The notes under the pieces are model-generated. The model searched no databases. It saw only the letters and a program-made list of their open reading frames with translations, and was not told the origin of the DNA. From Rickettsiales bacterium (GTDB lineage Bacteria; Pseudomonadota; Alphaproteobacteria; Rickettsiales; UBA998), in NCBI GenBank assembly GCA_019749855.1, contig JAIEPI010000073.1, positions 1-17,176 on the forward strand: a stretch of DNA of 17,176 nt, in the 5' to 3' direction. Both the position numbers and the translations under genes were made by a program. Positions 6,250 to 14,095 of the stretch are shown in pieces; the stretch's first letter is position 1; every line of letters begins with the position of its first letter.

Positions 6250-7541
6250 GGTGCTTGAATCCTGATCATTTGCGGCGGCGCCATGAGCGTGGCAAGGGTC
6301 GCCACCTCTCGCAGCGCACGCTGCATCTTTGATTCCGGAGTGTGGTGAGTGGTCAGCACAATGTCAACGGGTTCTTCCGGTGAATGGGCATGCTGAATGA
6401 GCGATGCCACGGAAATGCCCTGATCGCGGCAGATTCCTGCAATATCCGCCAATACGCCCGGGCGATCCACCACCGTGAGCCGAAGATAATACTCGCCGCG
6501 CAAACCACTGATATCCGCCGCTTCCAAAGGCGCCAGCGTACTGGCAGGCAGCATCAGGGGTGGCATGCGATGACCGCGCGCCACGTCGATTAAATCCGCC
6601 ACCACCGCCGATGCCGTGGGGCCAGCGCCGGCACCGCGCCCTTCAATGAACAGACGACCGACCGCGTCGCCTTCAATTTGCACGGCATTATAAACATCAT
6701 CGACATTGGCGAGCGGCGAGTGCAGCGGGATCATGCAGGGATGCACGCGCTGCTCAACCTCACCCCCTTCATGCTGAGACGTAATTCCCAGCAGCTTGAT
6801 ACGATAGCCCAGCTCACGCGCAAAATGGATATCCGTTTTACTAATGCTGCGGATGCCCTCGATATGCAGCGACGCCAGATTCGGACGCCGCTGAAACGCC
6901 AGCGCCGCTATAATCGCCAGTTTATGCGCTGAATCGACCCCATCAATATCAAAACTTGGATCGGCCTCAGCGTAGCCCTTTTCCTGCGCTTCCGCTAGGA
7001 CATCAGCAAAATCGCGGCCTGACTTTTCCATCGTGGTCAGGATATAATTACAGGTGCCGTTCAAAATAGCCGTAATGAGCACATAGCGATTCGCGGCCAG
7101 ACCCTCACGCAGCATTTTGATTATGGGAATACCCCCCGCCACCGCCGCCTCATAGCAAAGCGCCACGCCCTTGGATTCAGCAAGTGCGGCCAACTCAGCG
7201 CCATGCGCAGCGATCAGCGCTTTGTTGGCGGTGACCACATGTTTGCCGTTCTCAAGCGCCTGTGTCACCAGCGCACGGGCAATGCCCTCAGCACCGCCGA
7301 TCAGCTCCACCACCACATCTACGTCCGGCGCCACAGCAAGCGCGAGTGCATCCGCTTCAAAGCGCACCTTGCCGAGTGAAAAATCACGTTTCTTTGCCTG
7401 ATCGCGCGCCGAGACGGCCACTAATTCCAGACGCTGCGCACAGCGTAATTCCAGCAAAGACTCCTGCGCTTGCAGAATTTTTGCGACGCCGCACCCCACC
7501 GTGCCCAGCCCCGCGATTGCAATGTTTAAAATGTGTGTCAT
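6246..7541 (-). CDS. hom: Homoserine dehydrogenase
   Basis: 431 residues; reduces aspartate semialdehyde to homoserine with NAD(P)H, the branch point to threonine and methionine. The nucleotide-binding GLGTVGCGV (11-19), TANKALI (104-110), GTCNYIL (162-168) and the catalytic segment EADPSFDIDGVDSAHKL (192-208, presumed Lys207) are intact. A C-terminal ACT domain (about 350-430, TVVDRPGVLADIAGI) is the usual allosteric site for threonine feedback. It is monofunctional, with no aspartokinase fusion. The ATG at 7541 is preferred over an in-frame TTG at 7571: MTHILNIAIAGLGTVG matches the normal family start. No convincing Shine-Dalgarno precedes it. It follows alaC by 38 bases and overlaps glpX by ATGA, consistent with one transcript. 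Confidence 0.95.
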   Translation of the reverse strand: MTHILNIAIAGLGTVGCGVAKILQAQESLLELRCAQRLELVAVSARDQAKKRDFSLGKVRFEADALALAVAPDVDVVVELIGGAEGIARALVTQALENGKHVVTANKALIAAHGAELAALAESKGVALCYEAAVAGGIPIIKMLREGLAANRYVLITAILNGTCNYILTTMEKSGRDFADVLAEAQEKGYAEADPSFDIDGVDSAHKLAIIAALAFQRRPNLASLHIEGIRSISKTDIHFARELGYRIKLLGITSQHEGGEVEQRVHPCMIPLHSPLANVDDVYNAVQIEGDAVGRLFIEGRGAGAGPTASAVVADLIDVARGHRMPPLMLPASTLAPLEAADISGLRGEYYLRLTVVDRPGVLADIAGICRDQGISVASLIQHAHSPEEPVDIVLTTHHTPESKMQRALREVATLATLMAPPQMIRIQAP

Positions 7542-7579
7542 GAGGGTGATGTAGAGCTTTTTGTTCTTCAAGCCAAGCG

Positions 7580-8806
7580 TTAAGCGCCGGCATCTTCCAG
7601 CTCACGCAGAACCTTCTGCGGGTCTTCGGCCAGAAAAGCTTTGATGTTACGCGTTGCCTGACGCAACCGATGTTTATTTTCCACCAGAGCAATGCGCACA
7701 TGCCCATCACCATATTCGCCAAAGCCAATGCCAGGCGCGACCGCAACTTCGGCTTTCTCAATCAATAACTGCGAAAACGCCAGTGAACCAAGCTCACGGT
7801 ATGCCTCTGGAATGGGGGCCCACAGGAACATACTGGCCGAAGGTGGTGTCACTGGCCAACCCGCATCATTCAGGCCCTTTACCAGTACATCGCGGCGCTC
7901 TTTATACATTTGACGCAGTTCTGCCACACAGTCCTGCGGGCCATTTAGCGCCGCCGTGGCCGCCACCTGAATGGGTGTGAACGCACCATAATCTAGGTAA
8001 GACTTGATTTTGGTTAGCGCGCCCACCAGCGTCGGGTTCCCAACCCCAAACCCAATACGCCAACCGGCCATGGAGTAAGTCTTACTCATGGTGGTGAATT
8101 CGATGGCAACATCCTTCGCACCCTTGGCCTGTAAAATGGAAGGCGGTGGATTATTGTCATAATAGAGCTCGCAGTAGGCGAGATCAGAAATGATGTAAAT
8201 GCCATGATGACGGCACAAATCCACTGCCTCCTGATAAAAATCGAGCGGCACCGTTTCGGTGGTTGGGTTGCAGGGGAAGCTGAGAATCAGCACCGTCGGC
8301 GACGGGCGGCAATGCTTGATGGCGCGCTTGAGGATCGCGAAAAAATCATGATTGGGCGTGCGCGGCAAATGCCACACCGAAGCACCAGCAATGATGGAGC
8401 CATAGGGGTGAATCGGATAGCTCGGATTCGGCACCATCACCACATCACCAGGCGCGGTGATGGCTTGCAACAAATTGGCCAGCCCCTCCTTTGAGCCTAG
8501 CGTGACCACGACTTCCTTTTCGGGATCCACGGTGACATTAAATCGCCGTTGATAATAAGCCGCCTGCGCTTTGCGTAATCCGGGGATGCCGCGTGAGAGG
8601 GAGTAGCGGTGGCATTTGGGATCGGCCAGCGTTTCGCGCAGCTTGGCGACGACATGCTCTGGCGCCGGAGTATCAGGATTGCCCATCCCAAGATCAATGA
8701 CATCCGCCCCCTCACCACGCAGACGGGCTTTTTTGCTGTTTACCTCCGCAAAAACATAGGGAGGCAAGCGCTTGATACGAAAAAAATCAGAAGAGGACGC
8801 GCTCAT
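7580..8806 (-). CDS. alaC: Class I/II PLP aminotransferase, AlaC-like
   Basis: 408 residues, fold type I. It is close along its whole length to E. coli AlaC (glutamate-pyruvate aminotransferase): RIKRLPPYVFAEV (10-22), IDLGMGNPD (37-45), YSLSRGIPGLRKA (68-80), GSKEGLANL (104-112) and VPNPSYPIHPYGSIIAGA (125-142). PLP contacts are Asn180 (FPCNPT), Asp208 and Tyr211 (SDLAYCELYY), the Schiff-base Lys242 (SKTYSMAGWRIGFGVGN) and Arg250. In alphaproteobacteria such proteins are often annotated LL-diaminopimelate aminotransferase. The immediate link to hom (38 bases) could suit an amino-acid biosynthetic transamination, but the substrate cannot be read from the sequence. The ATG at 8806 lies 15 bases after the upstream lipoprotein stop. 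Confidence 0.88.
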   Translation of the reverse strand: MSASSSDFFRIKRLPPYVFAEVNSKKARLRGEGADVIDLGMGNPDTPAPEHVVAKLRETLADPKCHRYSLSRGIPGLRKAQAAYYQRRFNVTVDPEKEVVVTLGSKEGLANLLQAITAPGDVVMVPNPSYPIHPYGSIIAGASVWHLPRTPNHDFFAILKRAIKHCRPSPTVLILSFPCNPTTETVPLDFYQEAVDLCRHHGIYIISDLAYCELYYDNNPPPSILQAKGAKDVAIEFTTMSKTYSMAGWRIGFGVGNPTLVGALTKIKSYLDYGAFTPIQVAATAALNGPQDCVAELRQMYKERRDVLVKGLNDAGWPVTPPSASMFLWAPIPEAYRELGSLAFSQLLIEKAEVAVAPGIGFGEYGDGHVRIALVENKHRLRQATRNIKAFLAEDPQKVLRELEDAGA

Positions 8807-8821
8807 AAACCCTGCTTGCCA

Positions 8822-10015
8822 TTAATGACGCATCACACCATAGCGCACAGCACGCGAACGGGAGGCGTAACGCGAATAGCTCTGCGAACTCGACGGGAGA
8901 CCATAACCACCCCCTTGACTGGAAGCAGAAGCGGCGGGAGCACGCAAACGAATCGGCGGCAACCCATCCGATGGCAGCGGCACCGCTTCCGCTAACATTG
9001 GCTCTGGTGCATTTTGGGGAGACTCAGAGAATGTGGAGGGAGCCGGTGTCGCCTCAGGCTCTTTGTAATAGTGATCTAAATTTTGACTGGCCTGCTGCAT
9101 GGGGCTGGCTTGCTGCATGGGGCTGTTCGCAGGCAATGAAGGCTCAGGGGTTGCCGCTGGCACAGGATCCATTAATGCAACGGGAGGAAGTGGTTCGCCT
9201 GCGGTAGTGATAGAGGCTGGAGCCTGCTCAGCAACAAATGGCGCAGGTTGCGGGTCTGGCGAAGTCAGCGCACCATTTTCCAGTGGCGGCAAGCCTCCTG
9301 ATGCCTGTGCCATGGGCTGCGAAATAGGCGGCGCCACATCCGGCGCGGTCGTCTGTAACGGTGGTAATTGCTGGCTACTGTTTGAGAAGCTCGCCGCATC
9401 CTGCCGCGCAACATTCGCCTCATTCACTAAATTATTATTGGGCGGCACCTCGGAGAGCGTCGGAAATTCTCCATTCTCATTCGTCATCGGCTGATAGCCC
9501 ATGGTGTCCTGAGGCTGCGCCAATACAGTTTCATTGGGGGCTGCCATCACAGGGCTCGGCAATTCAGCGGCAGCCACCTGTGGCAAAGGCGCCGTTTGTG
9601 CGACAGGCATACCAACGCCTTCCGCTGCCAGTGCTTGCTGATTATCGAGCGGCACCTTACGGCCTGTGGCCTCTGGTGGCGTCATTGACATCGCCTGCGA
9701 CTCATTCATCGAGGGCGGCGCTGCCATGGGCGGCGTCATTCCGTTCGCCGAAAATTCATCCGGTGGCATATCTGCACCCGCCATCATTCCCGCAGGAAGC
9801 TGCGAGGTGCTTGGATTCGCTGCTTGTTCAGGCGTTGCCGCAACATTAATACTGCCAGGATTTAGTACCGGCGTGCGCTTTGGACCATTCACGGTATTAA
9901 AACGGCTGGGCTGCTTTTCAAAATTAGAGCAGGCAGGCAGCAGCGTCACGCTGAGTAACATCACACTCAGGACGGCACAACGAACAACAGGTGTTGAATA
10001 AGACGTGATGGACAT
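8822..10015 (-). CDS. Proline/alanine/methionine-rich lipoprotein of unknown function
   Basis: 397 residues from the ATG at 10015, chosen because it opens a lipoprotein signal: MSITSYSTPVVRC, then hydrophobic AVLSVMLLSVTLL, then lipobox LPAC with Cys29. In-frame codons further upstream encode no signal and run into the phaC promoter region. The mature part is low-complexity, rich in Pro, Ala, Met, Gln and Ser with recurring 'PLPPxxx' and 'PMAQA/PMAAP' elements, a tandem MQQASP pair, and a Gly/Ser/Tyr/Arg-rich basic tail (SQGGGYGLPSSSQSYSRYAS). No enzyme domain is visible, and it is probably disordered. After lipidation it would be envelope-anchored, perhaps as a spacer or peptidoglycan-interacting protein (inference). 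It precedes alaC by 15 bases and is divergent from phaC. I do not recognise the family. Confidence 0.8.
   Translation of the reverse strand: MSITSYSTPVVRCAVLSVMLLSVTLLPACSNFEKQPSRFNTVNGPKRTPVLNPGSINVAATPEQAANPSTSQLPAGMMAGADMPPDEFSANGMTPPMAAPPSMNESQAMSMTPPEATGRKVPLDNQQALAAEGVGMPVAQTAPLPQVAAAELPSPVMAAPNETVLAQPQDTMGYQPMTNENGEFPTLSEVPPNNNLVNEANVARQDAASFSNSSQQLPPLQTTAPDVAPPISQPMAQASGGLPPLENGALTSPDPQPAPFVAEQAPASITTAGEPLPPVALMDPVPAATPEPSLPANSPMQQASPMQQASQNLDHYYKEPEATPAPSTFSESPQNAPEPMLAEAVPLPSDGLPPIRLRAPAASASSQGGGYGLPSSSQSYSRYASRSRAVRYGVMRH
9089..9124 (-). repeat. Tandem 18-bp duplication in the lipoprotein gene
   Basis: Two adjacent 18-base units (9089-9106 and 9107-9124) differ at one base and encode MQQASP twice. 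This is consistent with slippage growth of the low-complexity region. Confidence 0.8.
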
Positions 10016-10075
10016 ACAGATTGATCCAGAATGGATTAAATAGCTAGATTCATGGTGTAATCGCGCGAAACTACT

Positions 10076-10103
10076 TTGTCTAGGCCCATGTGGGGCGTAT
10101 AAT
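10076..10103 (+). promoter_or_regulatory. Sigma70-type promoter of phaC
   Basis: A perfect -10 TATAAT (10098-10103) is preceded by a 16-base spacer and a -35-like TTGTCT (10076-10081). Transcription would start near 10110, about 30 bases before the phaC ATG. A GAGG ribosome site (10132-10135) lies 5 bases before that ATG. Confidence 0.65.
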
Positions 10104-10140
10104 GAGTAGCCTAAATCTTTCTTCATAAACTGAGGATCCC

Positions 10141-11940
10141 ATGACGCCCAAAAAAGATGCGCCGCCTCCACAGCCCTTCGATACGACCCGCTTTGCCCGC
10201 AACATGAACCAACTGGCGCAGGAATGGCAAGCTCTGATGGGTGATATGGCGCGCCACAATGGTTCCAATTCACAACGCGATGGCGAACGTGAAATCATGC
10301 AGGTCAGTCGCGCCTTTAGCGAAATGGGGGCAAAACTTGTGCATGACCCAAGTATTCTCATTGATATGCAATATGAGTATTGTCAGCGTTGGCTGGGCGT
10401 ATGGGGTGACAGCATGCAGCGCTTTTTAGGCGAACCACCCGCGCCGCCACCCGCAAGGCGCGATCGCCGCTTTGATGATCCCGCCTGGACGGAAAGTGTC
10501 TATTTTGACTTCCTCAAGCAGTCCTATCTGATGACAGCAGGATGGCTCCATGAGATGGTTCGCCGTACCGATGATGACATGGACGTACATACGGCTAAAA
10601 AAGTAAACTTTTATACGCGCCAGTTCACGGACGCCATGTCACCCAGTAACTTTCTGTTCACGAATCCAGAGGCACTGAAAGCAACGCTTGAATCACATGG
10701 CGAAAACCTGATTCGTGGCATGCGTCACATGCGTGAAGATTTTTTACAAGGCAATGGCAAATTAAATATCCGCATGACTGACGCTAAGGCGTTTGAGTTT
10801 GGAAAAAACATCGCGACCACGCCCGGGAAGGTGATGTTTGAAAATGACCTGATGCAATTGCTGCAATTTGCGCCCAGCACGCCCACCGTTCACAAAACAC
10901 CCCTGCTTCTGATTCCGGCCTGGATCAATAAATACTATATCTTTGACCTTCAGCCCCAGAATTCCTTTGTAAAATGGTTAGTAGACAAGGGCTACACGGT
11001 ATTTGTGGTTTCATGGGTGAATCCTGATGCATCACTCGCCGAAAAAACCTTTGAGGATTATCTTTTGGAAGGGCCGCTCGCCGCTCTGGATGCCATCGAG
11101 CGCATTACAGGCGAAAAACAAACGGCGTGCGTGGGGTATTGTTTAGGCGGATCATTACTCTCGATTGCGCTGGCATGGCTACACGCTAAAGGTCAGGCGG
11201 ATCGCGTGGTTTCGGCCACTTACCTTACCACAATGATCGATTTCTCCGAGCCTGGGGAATTAGGGGTGTTCATTGATGAGGAGCAAATCACCGCCCTTGA
11301 AGAACGCATGAATGCAAAAGGTTATCTGGAAGGACGCGAAATGTCGGTGACCTTCAATATGCTGCGCGCCAACGATCTGATCTGGTCTTTTGTGGTCAAT
11401 AATTATCTTCTGGGCAAAGAACCGTTCCCCTTTGATCTGCTGTTCTGGAACTCTGACTCCACGCGAATGCCCGCCAAAATGCACAGTTTTTATCTACGCA
11501 ACATGTATAATGAAAATCGCCTGATGAAGCCGGGCGGCTTAAAAATAGGCGGTGTGTCGATTGATTTGAGCAAAATCAAAACACCAAGCTACTTGCTCTC
11601 GACGCGTGAGGATCATATTGCGCCATGGCATTCCACCTTTGCCGCCACAAAAATATATAGCGGGCCAGTGACATTTACCCTTGCTGCATCGGGGCATATT
11701 GCCGGCGTTATTAATGCACCTGCGAAAAACAAATACTCTTACTGGACGAATACGCTCGCCAAAGCCGATACTCCCCGCACATGGCTTGATAAAGCCAAGG
11801 AAACAGCTGGGTCATGGTGGCCGCATTGGGATCAGTGGCAGCGTAAAACTGCAGGTCGTGACATAGCCGCCCGTCAGCCAGGTGAAGGCCCAGTGGCCGC
11901 CATTGAAGACGCACCCGGACGCTACGTAAAAGTTCGCTGA
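10141..11940 (+). CDS. phaC: Class I polyhydroxyalkanoate synthase PhaC
   Basis: 599 residues; polymerises (R)-3-hydroxyacyl-CoA into storage polyester on the granule surface. The variable N-terminal domain is followed by an alpha/beta-hydrolase core. The PHA synthase box GYCLGG places the nucleophile at Cys334. The remaining triad members are Asp491 (STREDHIAPW) and His519 (ASGHIAGVINAP). Other family blocks are present: LLLIPAWINKYYIFDLQP (255-272), VSWVNPD (290-296) and FWNSDSTRMP (435-444). The length suits a single-subunit class I enzyme (about 590 residues, short-chain monomers). A GAGG ribosome site lies 5 bases before the ATG. No phaA, phaB, phasin or phaR is nearby, so precursor genes must be elsewhere. 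It converges on the Mla-type operon with 25 bases between the stop codons. Confidence 0.96.
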   Translation: MTPKKDAPPPQPFDTTRFARNMNQLAQEWQALMGDMARHNGSNSQRDGEREIMQVSRAFSEMGAKLVHDPSILIDMQYEYCQRWLGVWGDSMQRFLGEPPAPPPARRDRRFDDPAWTESVYFDFLKQSYLMTAGWLHEMVRRTDDDMDVHTAKKVNFYTRQFTDAMSPSNFLFTNPEALKATLESHGENLIRGMRHMREDFLQGNGKLNIRMTDAKAFEFGKNIATTPGKVMFENDLMQLLQFAPSTPTVHKTPLLLIPAWINKYYIFDLQPQNSFVKWLVDKGYTVFVVSWVNPDASLAEKTFEDYLLEGPLAALDAIERITGEKQTACVGYCLGGSLLSIALAWLHAKGQADRVVSATYLTTMIDFSEPGELGVFIDEEQITALEERMNAKGYLEGREMSVTFNMLRANDLIWSFVVNNYLLGKEPFPFDLLFWNSDSTRMPAKMHSFYLRNMYNENRLMKPGGLKIGGVSIDLSKIKTPSYLLSTREDHIAPWHSTFAATKIYSGPVTFTLAASGHIAGVINAPAKNKYSYWTNTLAKADTPRTWLDKAKETAGSWWPHWDQWQRKTAGRDIAARQPGEGPVAAIEDAPGRYVKVR

Positions 11941-11965
11941 GCACCACCACGCAAACCGAGCGCAG

Positions 11966-12547
11966 CTAAAGGCTTATCATTTCCAGCAGTGCCTGTTGAA
12001 ACGCTTGCTGTGCGGCCTCAATCACTGCCTCCCGCGTGTTGGCTTTTGCCAACACGCGTGTTTCAATGATTTTTTCTTTCTTCACCTTATAATCCAGCGC
12101 GCTCACATAGCTCGCCTTGACGCGCACGCGCCAGCGCGGGGGCAAAGCATCATCACAATACTCGGCACCAAAGGCTTGAATATCGAGATTCAGCAATGTG
12201 GCACCTCTTGATGGCTGGGCATCTGAGCTAATATGCGCAAAAGCATGTGTTTGCTCCAGTGACTCAATCACCGTCTGCTGAACCATATGGGTCAAAAAAT
12301 CTGACCAGCGCATGCCGGCAAAATAATCATGCAGCCCCGAGGATGTCGTCAGAGCGATGCGGTACGTATCCAAATCCTCGGTTGCCGTTGGCAGTGCAAC
12401 GATCAGGCTACCCGCCTGCGTGACACGCCCATGCGATGCATTCAATGGCAACAATTGAATGCGATGCGCATTGCCAATATCTCGCGGGGTCAACACCGAG
12501 CAGGCCGCCAACAGGACACAAAACAAAATAGCGCCGCATGCCTTCAT
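11966..12547 (-). CDS. ABC-type transport auxiliary lipoprotein (PqiC/LptE-like fold)
   Basis: 193 residues with a lipoprotein signal (MKACGAILFCVLLAAC; lipobox LAAC, Cys16). The mature part has the layout of the ABC_trans_aux family (PF03886, which includes PqiC): early 'I.LLPLN' strand, GSLIVALPTATEDLDTYRIAL, then YFAGMRWSDFLTHMVQQTVIESLEQTHAFAHI. A beta-strand region follows (LLNLDIQAFGAEY, RWRVRVKASYVS) and a C-terminal helix (AVIEAAQQAFQQALLEMI). The ATG overlaps the MCE gene stop by ATGA. In the PqiABC and alphaproteobacterial Mla-like systems this lipoprotein is thought to sit at the outer membrane and dock the MCE ring. Family assignment rests on layout and operon context. Confidence 0.82.
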   Translation of the reverse strand: MKACGAILFCVLLAACSVLTPRDIGNAHRIQLLPLNASHGRVTQAGSLIVALPTATEDLDTYRIALTTSSGLHDYFAGMRWSDFLTHMVQQTVIESLEQTHAFAHISSDAQPSRGATLLNLDIQAFGAEYCDDALPPRWRVRVKASYVSALDYKVKKEKIIETRVLAKANTREAVIEAAQQAFQQALLEMISL

Positions 12548-13329
12548 GGCAGTGTCTTCCCTGCATTCTTGACGCCATGCAGAATCACTGACGGGTCTTC
12601 ACGAATGGTCCGCGCTAACATGCGAATTTCACGGGCTGTAATTTTTCCCTCCACCAAAAGCTGATCCAGTTCCAGTAAAATGCTTTCAAGCGATTTGGCA
12701 TGCTCACCACCGAGAACTTTGCTCAGTGTCGCCGAGGTCGTATCTACGGATTTCAGAGTCGCATCCAATGATTGTGCAGCAATCTCTGTGGCTGACAGTA
12801 ACGCAGAAAACTTTTCAATATTCTCATCACTGAGGATTTTCTGACCTTTCTTCGCCATTTTACTTAACTCCTCGATCAGCTCAGGCACGGAGGTGATCAC
12901 CTTCTCAAGCGAGGATTGTTTGGAAGGAATCACCAGATATGTTTCGCCATCTTTTCGTGTCAAAAATGCTGACTCCATGCGTGTGTTCTCAAGCGCCATG
13001 ACCGAGCCACCGGTAATGCCCTGCAGGCGAAGACTTGCCACCGTGTCCACACGCACCGGCGCTGTATCGACGATATCAGCCAGAACGCGAATACGGTCGG
13101 TATTATAGGACTCAAAATCAATCGACTGCACCGTACCGACATTGATGCCCTTGAACGTCACCGGTGCGCCGATGCTCAACCCATCCACCGATCCATCAAA
13201 AAAAATCGCATAGGTGATGTAGCTCTTGTTCTTATGGGTAAACGAAAACCAGCCAATGATGGCAACAACCACAACCACACAGACGGCGACTAGAATCCCA
13301 ACCCGAAAATAATACTTTTCCTGTTCCAC
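12544..13329 (-). CDS. mlaD: MCE-domain lipid transport protein, MlaD-like
   Basis: 261 residues from a GTG at 13329. A GGGAG ribosome site lies 9 bases before it; an in-frame TTG at 13338 would touch that site and is less likely. One N-terminal membrane helix (about 10-29) is followed by a single MCE domain (about 38-115: TYAIFFDGSVDGLSIGAPV, FKGINVGTVQSI, LRLQGITGG). A long helical C-terminal region (about 125-255) carries ELIEELSKMAKKGQKIL and ATEIAAQSLDATLKSV. MlaD-type proteins form hexameric rings that pass phospholipids through a central pore. The extended helical tail is longer than in E. coli MlaD (183 residues) and resembles MCE proteins whose helices form a channel across the periplasm. 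The start lies 1 base after the ATPase stop. Confidence 0.93.
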   Translation of the reverse strand: MEQEKYYFRVGILVAVCVVVVVAIIGWFSFTHKNKSYITYAIFFDGSVDGLSIGAPVTFKGINVGTVQSIDFESYNTDRIRVLADIVDTAPVRVDTVASLRLQGITGGSVMALENTRMESAFLTRKDGETYLVIPSKQSSLEKVITSVPELIEELSKMAKKGQKILSDENIEKFSALLSATEIAAQSLDATLKSVDTTSATLSKVLGGEHAKSLESILLELDQLLVEGKITAREIRMLARTIREDPSVILHGVKNAGKTLP

Positions 13330-13330
13330 T

Positions 13331-14095
13331 CTACACAACTCCCTTTAGCGCCGCGCGTGCACGCGGGCCATGAAAATAGGCTTTAATCCACGGATCATCA
13401 TCCAACAATAACTGGTCAATGGTGCCTGTTCGCATTTTCTTATGTACTAACACTGCAATACGGTCACAAATGGCAAATAAACTATCAAGATCATGGGTAA
13501 TCATCATCACGGCTAAACCAAGATTATTGGTCAAATCACGTATAAGTATATCAAAATCACTGGCTGAGATAGGATCAAGTCCGGCGGTTGGCTCATCGAG
13601 GAACAGAATTTTTGGATCCAGCGCCAAAGCACGTGCCAGAGCCGCCCGTTTTATCATGCCGCCTGATAACTCCGCGGGAAATTTGTCACGCGCGACCGCA
13701 GGTAATCCTACCAGCTCGATTTTCATCTCGGCAAGCTCCACGGCCAGCGCGTCTGAGACACCGGCAAATTCACGGATGGGAAACGCCACATTATCGCGCA
13801 AACTTAATGAGGAGAACAACGCGCCATTTTGAAACAACACTCCCCATAATCGTTGTGTATGCAATAATTCCTGCTCATCCATGGCCAGTATATCGCGCCC
13901 CAGCACATGGATACTGCCAGCGGAAGGATGGTTTAAGCCAATAATGGAGCGAAGAAGCACCGATTTTCCAGAGCCGGAGCCGCCCACAACGCCGATAATT
14001 TCACCCGCCAAAATACTGAAGTTGACTCCATCATGCACCAACTGATCGCCAAAGCGATTGACCAGCCCCTTCACCTCAATCACCGGTTCTTTCAT
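13331..14095 (-). CDS. mlaF: ABC transporter ATPase, MlaF-like
   Basis: 254 residues; the nucleotide-binding subunit energising the MCE lipid transporter at the inner membrane. It has Walker A GGSGSGKS (38-45), Q-loop FQNGALFSSLSL (88-99, the FQ.GALF form typical of the Mla/Ttg2A class), signature LSGGMIKRAALARAL (143-157), Walker B ILFLDEPTAGLDP (163-175) and the H-loop MITHD (198-202). The ATG overlaps the permease stop by ATGA, and its own stop is 1 base from the MCE gene start, so the subunits are probably translationally coupled. Confidence 0.95.
   Translation of the reverse strand: MKEPVIEVKGLVNRFGDQLVHDGVNFSILAGEIIGVVGGSGSGKSVLLRSIIGLNHPSAGSIHVLGRDILAMDEQELLHTQRLWGVLFQNGALFSSLSLRDNVAFPIREFAGVSDALAVELAEMKIELVGLPAVARDKFPAELSGGMIKRAALARALALDPKILFLDEPTAGLDPISASDFDILIRDLTNNLGLAVMMITHDLDSLFAICDRIAVLVHKKMRTGTIDQLLLDDDPWIKAYFHGPRARAALKGVV

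Noticed and set aside
9089..9124. Tandem 18-bp units considered as a CRISPR or iteron array
   Set aside because: Only two units with no spacers, in-frame within a coding low-complexity region.
9099..9849. Plus-strand ORFs antisense to the lipoprotein gene
   Set aside because: Shadows of low-complexity Pro/Ala codons; the minus-strand frame has a proper lipoprotein signal and full-length coding.
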